Below are positions 16,726 to 22,691 of a stretch of 64,000 nt of DNA, piece after piece. A program made the translations under genes and the position numbers. The stretch comes from Flavobacterium saccharophilum (GTDB lineage Bacteria; Bacteroidota; Bacteroidia; Flavobacteriales; Flavobacteriaceae): NCBI RefSeq assembly GCF_900142735.1, contig NZ_FRBY01000003.1:248001-312000 (forward strand). Direction: 5' to 3'. The notes beneath the pieces were generated by a model. That model saw nothing but the letters and a program-made list of their open reading frames with translations. It searched no databases and had not been told where the DNA came from. How positions within the stretch are numbered: the first letter of the stretch is position 1; every line of letters begins with the position of its first letter.

Positions 16726-17811
16726 CTAATCTGCAATTTTTTCTTTTACTATCTGGCTTAAAGCCAAAGCTCCTCCGACTATACTTTTTACATTTTTGAA
16801 ATTCTTTTTCTGAAGCAATTCAGCTGCAATATTACTTCTGATTCCCGATTGACAATAAATATAAATTGTATTATTAGGATTTAATTTTTCGATTTCGTTT
16901 TCTAACTTTATTAACGGAATCTGAATCCCATTTTTGAAATTTAATTTCGGTAGTTCTTCTTCATTTCGAACATCCAAAAACAAAACCTCATCATTATCTA
17001 TTTCATTCAAAATTACCTCTGCATCAATTTCTTCTATTTGATTTTCAGTTACTTTATATTTTTCCTCAAAGGTCTTTTTATCCAGTTTTGCAATTGTATT
17101 CTTCTCAAAGTCATACTTTTGCTGCTCATTATTTAAAACATTATAAACCAGTATTTTACCACTCAACACCTCTCCTATTTCTAGAATCATTTTGATTATT
17201 TCATTGGCCTGAAGCATTCCTATAATTCCAACTGAAATTCCAATTACTCCGGCATCTGTACAATTTAAAGATTGACTATTTTCATCCGGATATAAACATC
17301 GGTACGTTGGTCCGCTCTGGTAATTGAACACTGAAACCTGTCCCTGAAATCTAAAAATAGATCCGTAAACCATTGGTTTATTTGTTACTAAACAAGCATC
17401 ATTAATTAGATATTTAATTGAAAGATTGTCTGTTGCATCAACTACAATATCATATTGTTCGAATAAGAAAATCGCGTTTTTTCCTGAAAGCTTTTCTGCA
17501 ATCGCATTCACTTTCACTAACGGATTTAATTCCGAAACCATTGCTTTGGCTTCATCAACTTTATAATTTCCGACAGCGGAAGTTTTATAAATTACCTGAC
17601 GTTGTAAATTAGAAACTTCAATCACATCATCATCAACAATTCCGATTTCACCAACTCCAGCCGCAGCCAGATAGGGCAAAACAGCAGCGCCCAAACCGCC
17701 TGCACCAATTATCAAAACTTTCGCTTTTGATAATTTATACTGACCAGCCTCTCCTATTTCTGGGAGAATTATTTGTCGGTTATAACGTGTTGAATCATTC
17801 ATAAAATTCAT
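16726..17811 (-). CDS. moeB: MoeB/ThiF-type adenylyltransferase with C-terminal rhodanese domain
   Basis: This 361-residue protein should activate the C-terminus of MoaD by adenylylation and supply sulfur through its rhodanese part. The nucleotide-binding loop is VLIIGAGGLGAAVLPYLAAA, and the conserved IEVSNLQRQVIY follows. The rhodanese domain (from about residue 265) has the active-site loop IYCQSGIRSN with the catalytic Cys. The zinc Cys pair of E. coli MoeB appears lost: only YRCLYP and one other Cys (LNCTDAG) are seen. It starts three bases after the moaD stop. Confidence 0.9.
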   Translation of the reverse strand: MNFMNDSTRYNRQIILPEIGEAGQYKLSKAKVLIIGAGGLGAAVLPYLAAAGVGEIGIVDDDVIEVSNLQRQVIYKTSAVGNYKVDEAKAMVSELNPLVKVNAIAEKLSGKNAIFLFEQYDIVVDATDNLSIKYLINDACLVTNKPMVYGSIFRFQGQVSVFNYQSGPTYRCLYPDENSQSLNCTDAGVIGISVGIIGMLQANEIIKMILEIGEVLSGKILVYNVLNNEQQKYDFEKNTIAKLDKKTFEEKYKVTENQIEEIDAEVILNEIDNDEVLFLDVRNEEELPKLNFKNGIQIPLIKLENEIEKLNPNNTIYIYCQSGIRSNIAAELLQKKNFKNVKSIVGGALALSQIVKEKIAD

Positions 17812-17814
17812 TAT

Positions 17815-18051
17815 TTACCCGCCCGCGAAAGGTGGCAATAGAGCGACAACATCACTTGTCTGCAATTTATAATCGATTGTTTTTGGCACTATTTTTTGAT
17901 TGACAGCCACACTAAAACTAAGGGAATCGAATTGGTATTTTATTTCTAAATCCTGCAATAATTGTTGCAGTGAAACTTCAGAAAAAGGGATTTTTTCGAA
18001 TTCACATTTGGTCTTTTCAGCCACAGCTCCAAAATATTTAACTTCAATCAT
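17815..18051 (-). CDS. moaD: Molybdopterin synthase sulfur-carrier subunit MoaD
   Basis: This 78-residue ubiquitin-fold protein ends in PPFAGG. The C-terminal Gly-Gly is adenylylated by MoeB and converted to a thiocarboxylate that donates sulfur to molybdopterin. Length and the VVALLPPFAGG end are typical of the family. The gene shares one base with the cobA stop region and is followed at once by moeB, its activating enzyme. Confidence 0.93.
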   Translation of the reverse strand: MIEVKYFGAVAEKTKCEFEKIPFSEVSLQQLLQDLEIKYQFDSLSFSVAVNQKIVPKTIDYKLQTSDVVALLPPFAGG

Positions 18052-18842
18052 TATTCTAAATTTAAATTCTGAAAGATAAACTCATCATCAAAATGCTCCT
18101 GAAAATAAGAAGTCAATTTTGACGTATTTTTTACCACCTCTCCAATCACAATAATGGCCGGAGAAGAAATCTTCTTTTCTGCCACTAAATTACCAATTGA
18201 ACTGATAGTTCCAACTACTTTTTGTTCTGTATTTTTTGTTCCGTTTTGGATGATGGCAATTGGCAAATCATCTGTTCGGTTTTCTTTGTAAATCGAAATA
18301 ATTTCATCCAATTTATGCATTCCCATCAAAATCACCACAGTTGCAGCCGATTTTGAAGCCAAATATACATCTTTCGATAATTCATGGTTAGAAGTCGTTC
18401 CGGTAATTACCCAGAAACTTTCTGCAATTTGGCGCTGTGTTAAGCTAATTCCAACCGAAGCGGGAACACCCAAAGCAGATGAAATTCCGGGAACAATAGC
18501 CGTTTCTAAACCAAATTTTTCAACATATTCAATTTCTTCACTTCCTCTTCCAAAAATAAAAGGATCTCCGCCTTTCAAACGCACCACATGGCCGTGGCGA
18601 CTTGCCATCGAAACAATCAATTCGTTAATCTGATCCTGCGTATAGGCGTGGCACCCCAATCTTTTGCCCACAAAAACAATTTCTGCGTTCGTAGCATATT
18701 GCAATAATTCTTCATTTACTAATGCATCATACAAAACCACATCTGCTTTTTCCAGTGCTTTTATTGCTTTTAAAGTAATCAATTCAACATCTCCAGGACC
18801 TGCCCCTACAATTGTTAATTTTGGTGTTTTTGAGTTTCGCAT
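18051..18842 (-). CDS. cobA: Uroporphyrinogen-III C-methyltransferase
   Basis: This 263-residue SAM-dependent enzyme makes precorrin-2, the branch point to siroheme and corrinoids. It shows VGAGPGDVELITLKA near the N-terminus, the RLKGGDPFIFGRGSEE loop and PGISSALGVPA. It lacks the CysG N-terminal domain, so the dehydrogenase/ferrochelatase step must be provided elsewhere. Its position inside a nitrate/molybdenum cofactor cluster implies siroheme for a nitrite reductase. The stop is one base into moaD and the mobA stop lies five bases before its start, so the genes form one unit. Confidence 0.95.
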   Translation of the reverse strand: MRNSKTPKLTIVGAGPGDVELITLKAIKALEKADVVLYDALVNEELLQYATNAEIVFVGKRLGCHAYTQDQINELIVSMASRHGHVVRLKGGDPFIFGRGSEEIEYVEKFGLETAIVPGISSALGVPASVGISLTQRQIAESFWVITGTTSNHELSKDVYLASKSAATVVILMGMHKLDEIISIYKENRTDDLPIAIIQNGTKNTEQKVVGTISSIGNLVAEKKISSPAIIVIGEVVKNTSKLTSYFQEHFDDEFIFQNLNLE

Positions 18843-18847
18843 AACTT

Positions 18848-19420
18848 CTAACTTAAATTGATATTCAGGTCGTTTAATTCGTCAACCGAATTAATGTTTG
18901 TTAAATGAAAGTTTTCACTTTCGTCAATATTGAGGATTTGATGCGGAATGGCCGCTATTAAATCCATCATTTTTAATTGATCGTTATCAATTGCGCTTTT
19001 GATAACGGGCAATACTTTTTTAGAATAAATTCCAATCAACGGATGTAATCTGCTTTCTGAAGCAAAAACTGTTATTTCAGCTTCATTATTATGTTTTGAA
19101 ATAAGTTCTGATAACAGCTCCGTTGATATTAACGGAATATCACAACTCAAAATCAAATTAAACTCGGTTTCAGAATTCGTCAATGCCGTATATATTCCTC
19201 CCAATGGTCCTTTATCTAAAATGATATCGGGTATTTTTTGATACGGTAAATAATCATATTCTTTGGTTGCCGTGATCAGTTTTATTTGATCTGAAATCGG
19301 CAAAATTGCCTGAATAATATGTTCAATAAAAGGCTTATCCTGAAACAAAACCAATCCTTTTTCTGACTGCATTCGAGAGCTTTTTCCTCCACAAAGAATA
19401 AATACTGATATTGTTTCCAT
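18848..19420 (-). CDS. mobA: Molybdenum cofactor guanylyltransferase
   Basis: This 190-residue nucleotidyltransferase adds GMP to molybdopterin to give the guanine dinucleotide form used by nitrate reductases of the DMSO-reductase family. The signature FILCGGKSSRMQSEKG is at the N-terminus, followed by ILDKGPLGGIYTAL and the metal-binding ILSCDIPLIS. This agrees with the cofactor expected for the nasA product in the same island. Downstream cobA begins five bases away. Confidence 0.9.
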   Translation of the reverse strand: METISVFILCGGKSSRMQSEKGLVLFQDKPFIEHIIQAILPISDQIKLITATKEYDYLPYQKIPDIILDKGPLGGIYTALTNSETEFNLILSCDIPLISTELLSELISKHNNEAEITVFASESRLHPLIGIYSKKVLPVIKSAIDNDQLKMMDLIAAIPHQILNIDESENFHLTNINSVDELNDLNINLS

Positions 19421-19463
19421 GACTTTTATTTTTGTTTCAGGTTTCAGGTTTTGCCAATCTTTG

Positions 19464-19652
19464 TCCCGACGGTTGAAACCGTCGGCTATATTTCTGGAGC
19501 ATTTTTTTCATTTGCTTTTAAATATAGCCCGAGGTTTCAACGTCGGGAGACGTATCATTAATCATCTCGCACTCCCAACGGTTGGAACCGTTGGCTATGT
19601 TTATTAAATTCCTTTTTCAAATATAGCCCGAGGTTTCAACCTTGGGAGACGC
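19464..19652. repeat. Tandem pair of REP-like palindrome units
   Basis: Four related palindromic elements alternate: CCGACGGTTGAAACCGTCGG (19466-19485), an ATATAGCCCGAGGTTTCAACG element (19522-19550), CCAACGGTTGGAACCGTTGG (19574-19593) and a second ATATAGCCCGAGGTTTCAACC element (19621-19648). Each pair faces the other through AATATAGCC/GGCTATATT words, and the whole looks like a unit of about 100 bases present twice. It lies between mobA and the TauE-like gene. Confidence 0.8.
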
Positions 19653-19664
19653 ATTATAAATGTT

Positions 19665-20411
19665 TCAAGGAAAAATTAATTTAATACTTGCCATTAAAAT
19701 CACCGTTCCTAAAACAATTTTTAATGTTTTATTGGAGAAATAACCGCTGCCATAGTAACCACCCAAAACACCGCCTACCACGGCAATCGGGACCAAATAA
19801 AAACTTTCTGTCGGAACTGTTTTTCCTCCTAAAAAGAAGCCCATAATTCCGGCGAATGAATTCACAAAAATGAACAAACTCGAAATCGCTGCCGATTCCT
19901 TAATCGATGCCCATCCCAAAAACAATAAAATTGGACTCAAGATAATTCCACCGCCAATACCCAACATTCCCGATAATAATCCGATAACAAAACCAATTGC
20001 CAGGGCAAAAGGTAAATTAATCTGAACTGCTTCTTTTTCTTTAAAATTGAATATTCCGAACAATCTTAAGGCTGCAAAAACCAAAACAACTCCTAGAATA
20101 ATTTTATAAACTGTATTATCTAAAGTGATAAAACCACCAATAAATGCAGCTGGTATTGAAGCAATTGCAAACGGATAAAACAATTTCGGTTTAAAATAAT
20201 TCATTCGATAATAAAAGAAAAACGAAATACTCGAAACAAATAAATTCAATAATAAAGCCGATGGTTTCATCACTGAAATTGGAAAAGCAAAAATCGTCAT
20301 CAAAGCCAAATAACCCGAAGCACCACCATGCCCAACACTAGAATATAAAAATGCAATCACAATTAATGCGAAGCTAAAAAGGAGGATATTTTCGGAACTA
20401 AGGAGATTCAT
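19665..20411 (-). CDS. TauE/SafE family anion exporter
   Basis: This 248-residue inner-membrane protein has about seven to eight hydrophobic segments and the family repeats YSSVGHGGASGYLALM at the N-terminus and SGMLGIGGGIILSPILL in the middle. Members export sulfite, sulfoacetate or other organic sulfur anions. Here it lies between mobA and moeA, so it might serve sulfite, nitrite or molybdate handling in this island. None of these substrates can be read from the sequence. It points the same way as the moa genes. Confidence 0.85.
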   Translation of the reverse strand: MNLLSSENILLFSFALIVIAFLYSSVGHGGASGYLALMTIFAFPISVMKPSALLLNLFVSSISFFFYYRMNYFKPKLFYPFAIASIPAAFIGGFITLDNTVYKIILGVVLVFAALRLFGIFNFKEKEAVQINLPFALAIGFVIGLLSGMLGIGGGIILSPILLFLGWASIKESAAISSLFIFVNSFAGIMGFFLGGKTVPTESFYLVPIAVVGGVLGGYYGSGYFSNKTLKIVLGTVILMASIKLIFP

Positions 20412-20497
20412 TTTTTTGTTTCAGGTTTTTCTTTGTTTCAAGTTTCAAGTTCTATGCTATATGTTTAAAATTACACACTGCTCTTTAAGCTTGAAAT

Positions 20498-20571
20498 TCT
20501 TTATTCTTTATTCTTTATTCTTTATTCTTTATTCTTTATTCTTTATTCTTTATTCTTTATTCTTTATTCTT
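20498..20571. repeat. Heptamer tandem repeat (TTTATTC)n
   Basis: About ten uninterrupted copies of TTTATTC fill the gap upstream of the TauE-like gene. Such slippage-prone repeats may vary in copy number. TTTCAAG/TTTCAGG-type units precede it at 20418-20450. Confidence 0.9.
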
Positions 20572-20579
20572 AAAATCTT

Positions 20580-21752
20580 TTAATTAATCGGCAATAAAGT
20601 CACTAACTGTCCTTTTTTCAACCCTTCAACATCATCCGGAACAATCAATAGACTGTTGGCAATTGCAAACGTATTTAGCATTGATGAAGCCTGACCGTCT
20701 AAAATTGTCACATTGGTTTCATCATAGAGCGCTTTTAAAAATAGCGTTTTTCCAGTTGTATTGGTTATCGGGTCATTTAACTTGCGAACTAATTTCGGCA
20801 AATGAATATCTGAGAATCCCATTCGGTTTTTAATTGCAGGATAAACGTAGATATAAAAATTGGTTAGCGATGAAGCCGGATTTCCAGGTAACGCAAATAC
20901 TAACGTATCCTTTTTAGATCCGAAGAACATTGGTTTTCCAGGTTTCTGATTTATTTTATAAAAAAGCTCTTCTACTCCATTTGCTAATAGGGCATCTTTT
21001 ACGAAGTCATAATCTCCAACAGAAATTCCACCAGAAATTAAAACAACATCATATTTTTCAAGAATCCCTTTTAATGCTTTTTTTGTTGCTTTAAGATTGT
21101 CTTTTACCTTATAAACTTTTGTTTTATTGATTCCGATTGTCTGAAGCGCAGCTTCTAACATAACCGAATTACTTTCGTATATTTTACCTTTCGGTAATTT
21201 TTTACCTGGTTTTACCAATTCGTTTCCAGTTACTAAAATCGCCACTTTCGGTTTTTTATAAACTGTAATTTCTGTAATTCCCAAACAAGCTAAAAATCCA
21301 ATTGCGGCAGGCGTTATTAAAGTATTGGCTTCAAAAACAACTTCTTCTTTTGCAATTTGTTCTCCTTTGTTACGAATATTGGAAAATTGTGGTGGCATCG
21401 CTGCAATCAAAATCGAATCTTTGTTCGCCAAAACATGTTCCTGCATTACTACTGTATCTGCATTTTTTGGAACAAAAGCTCCGGTAAAAATACGTACAGC
21501 TTCATTTTCATTCAGTTTTATATTCGAATGATCTCCAGCCTGTGAAGTACTTATCACATCATATTGATGTTTTTCGCTGTGAATAAAAGCATAACCATCC
21601 ATAGCCGATTGGCGAAAAGGTGGCATATCAATTGGAGAATACAATGTCTCTGCCAGAATATAACCCAACGCTTTACGAACCGGAATTCTTTGAACCGGCA
21701 TATTCGAACTGTTTTCAGCCACTATCGCTAAAGCTTCACTTACTTTTATCAT
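20580..21752 (-). CDS. moeA: Molybdopterin molybdenumtransferase
   Basis: This 390-residue enzyme inserts molybdate into adenylylated molybdopterin. It shows the conserved MPPFRQSAMDGYAF at the N-terminus, the GNELVKPGKKL loop, ISGGISVGDYDFVKDAL and KPGKPMFFGSKK with FALPGNPASS. Length is normal. It is the first gene of the minus-strand molybdenum cofactor run, and its upstream region holds a copy of the shared 16-base motif and an additional inverted half-site. A gap of 168 bases with the heptamer repeat separates it from the next gene. Confidence 0.95.
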   Translation of the reverse strand: MIKVSEALAIVAENSSNMPVQRIPVRKALGYILAETLYSPIDMPPFRQSAMDGYAFIHSEKHQYDVISTSQAGDHSNIKLNENEAVRIFTGAFVPKNADTVVMQEHVLANKDSILIAAMPPQFSNIRNKGEQIAKEEVVFEANTLITPAAIGFLACLGITEITVYKKPKVAILVTGNELVKPGKKLPKGKIYESNSVMLEAALQTIGINKTKVYKVKDNLKATKKALKGILEKYDVVLISGGISVGDYDFVKDALLANGVEELFYKINQKPGKPMFFGSKKDTLVFALPGNPASSLTNFYIYVYPAIKNRMGFSDIHLPKLVRKLNDPITNTTGKTLFLKALYDETNVTILDGQASSMLNTFAIANSLLIVPDDVEGLKKGQLVTLLPIN

Positions 21753-21768
21753 TTTAAGAAATATAAAC

Positions 21769-21802
21769 TACGTATAAATACTTATTACAAATATAAGTAT
21801 TT
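21769..21802 (-). promoter_or_regulatory. Shared 16-base motif and inverted half-site upstream of moeA
   Basis: TACGTATAAATACTTA (21769-21784), read on the plus strand, is the reverse complement of the word found upstream of nasA and the nrt operon. AAATACTTAT (21776-21785) and ATAAGTATTT (21793-21802) form a perfect 10-base inverted repeat with a seven-base spacer. On the minus strand TATATTTG, a -7 box match, lies within it. The site is 16 bases from the moeA start. Confidence 0.65.
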
Positions 21803-22155
21803 ATTCATAGGATGAATAAAAAATTTGAATTTATTTTAATTCCTATAAAATTAGTCTAATTTATTCAAAATCAACTTCGAAAATGAAGCTAGTTTTTAAA
21901 TAAAAAACATCTTGAAAAATCCAAATTGGTCTTTTTCAGACGTTTTAGCTTTCTCTTTTTCTCTTTAAAAGATAACTAAAACTTAAAAAAAGATATAAAA
22001 TACTTACTTTTTTAAGTTTATAAACCCTGTCTTTTTAACATTTCACAAACTCAAATAATACACATTAAATACCTGAAAAACAATATATTACAAACTTTAA
22101 CTAAATAAAATAATCTTAGCTTTCGAACTAATTTTAAAAAAAACTTCAGAAATTT
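21803..22155. other. AT-rich gap without recognisable gene
   Basis: The stretch between the moeA operator and the SusC leader promoter is very AT-rich, with no convincing open frame, hairpin or repeat. It probably holds upstream sequence for both flanking promoters. Confidence 0.5.
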
Positions 22156-22185
22156 TTGGTTTTTATTAGATTAAAATTAACTTTG
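22156..22185 (+). promoter_or_regulatory. Predicted Bacteroidota promoter for the SusC leader
   Basis: TTG at 22156-22158 and TAACTTTG at 22178-22185 are spaced by 19 bases, matching the Flavobacterium consensus (TTG, about 19 bases, TAnnTTTG). Transcription would start near 22191, leaving a leader of about 500 bases before the first SusC gene. Confidence 0.6.
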
Positions 22186-22238
22186 TCTATAGGATTAGTA
22201 GAGTTTAAAATCATATTTAAAACCAAAAAAACTATATT

Positions 22239-22425
22239 TTGAAAACAACCGCAAGCATATCGTATTTAAATCTTCCAAAAAAATATACTTATAACACTTT
22301 TTGTTATATGTGCTTCTGTTGCTAAATCTCAGCAATTTTTTTCGTTAACCGATGATTTTCTTATTCATTCTAAATCGGAACCAAAAACGAATCTTTTTAA
22401 AATTCACCAAAAGAATTCTTATTGA
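22239..22425 (+). pseudogene. Possible frameshifted remnant of a small exported protein
   Basis: Two overlapping frames read as one small protein if a frameshift is assumed near the A-run at 22279-22285. The first gives a start-like TTG with LKTTASISYLNLPKK. The second gives NILITLFVICASVAKSQ, which resembles a signal peptide, then QFFSLTDDFLIHSKSEP and a natural stop at 22425. The span is 187 bases, not a multiple of three. The protein-like composition suggests a decayed gene, but chance cannot be excluded without homologues. Confidence 0.35.
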
Positions 22426-22524
22426 AAATTACAATAATCTATTTGATGCATTTCTGTATCAATCTGATTATTGAAACTATATCTATAAATCAAAAAAAAT
22501 AATTAACAACTAAAAAAACTAAAA

Positions 22525-22554
22525 ATGAAAAAGATGCATCGCTGTTGTATATAA
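22525..22554 (+). CDS. Nine-residue peptide with a Cys-Cys pair, possible regulatory leader
   Basis: ATG at 22525 opens a tiny frame encoding MKKMHRCCI, stop at 22552-22554. An A-rich stretch precedes the ATG, as is usual for translated genes here. The tandem Cys codons and the position ahead of a sulfur-scavenging cluster suggest a cysteine-sensing leader peptide, by analogy with short ORFs with Cys codons upstream of sulfur genes in mycobacteria. A hairpin starts ten bases after its stop. Translation has not been shown and frames this short are common by chance. Confidence 0.4.
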   Translation: MKKMHRCCI

Positions 22555-22563
22555 ATAAAAAAA

Positions 22564-22589
22564 GCCATTTCTGCGGCAACAGAAATGGC
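22564..22589 (+). promoter_or_regulatory. Leader hairpin upstream of SusC
   Basis: GCCATTTCTG (22564-22573) pairs perfectly with CAGAAATGGC (22580-22589) around CGGCAA. There is no T-run, so it is not a simple terminator. The ATG of the next small frame (22585) lies in the right arm, so the stem could hide that start codon. A weaker hairpin, GGTGCTGA/TCAGTGCC, follows at 22634-22653. Confidence 0.55.
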
Positions 22590-22641
22590 GAGGCTTAAAG
22601 AATATTTATCGCTAAATCAAGAACACATTTACAGGTGCTGA
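22585..22641 (+). CDS. 18-residue second leader frame ending in Cys
   Basis: ATG 22585 opens MARLKEYLSLNQEHIYRC with a stop at 22639-22641. The start codon lies in the arm of the leader hairpin. Its stop overlaps an in-frame GTG (22635) that runs open into SusC, so translation could be coupled, although the SusC signal peptide starts at 22692. Composition is protein-like, but evidence is only positional. Confidence 0.3.
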   Translation: MARLKEYLSLNQEHIYRC

Positions 22642-22691
22642 AAAATCAGTGCCCAGGGCGTCTTGTTAATTACTTAAACCAGTACAAAGAA

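Noticed and set aside
19464..19652. Insertion sequence
   Set aside because: There is no transposase frame between the palindromes; REP-like repeats explain the structure.
20498..20571. CRISPR-like array
   Set aside because: The units are seven bases with no spacers, so this is a simple tandem repeat. No repeat-spacer pattern was seen anywhere in the window.
22635..22691. GTG start of SusC at 22635
   Set aside because: It would add 19 residues before a clear signal peptide that begins at 22692, so it was not used; translation coupling remains possible.
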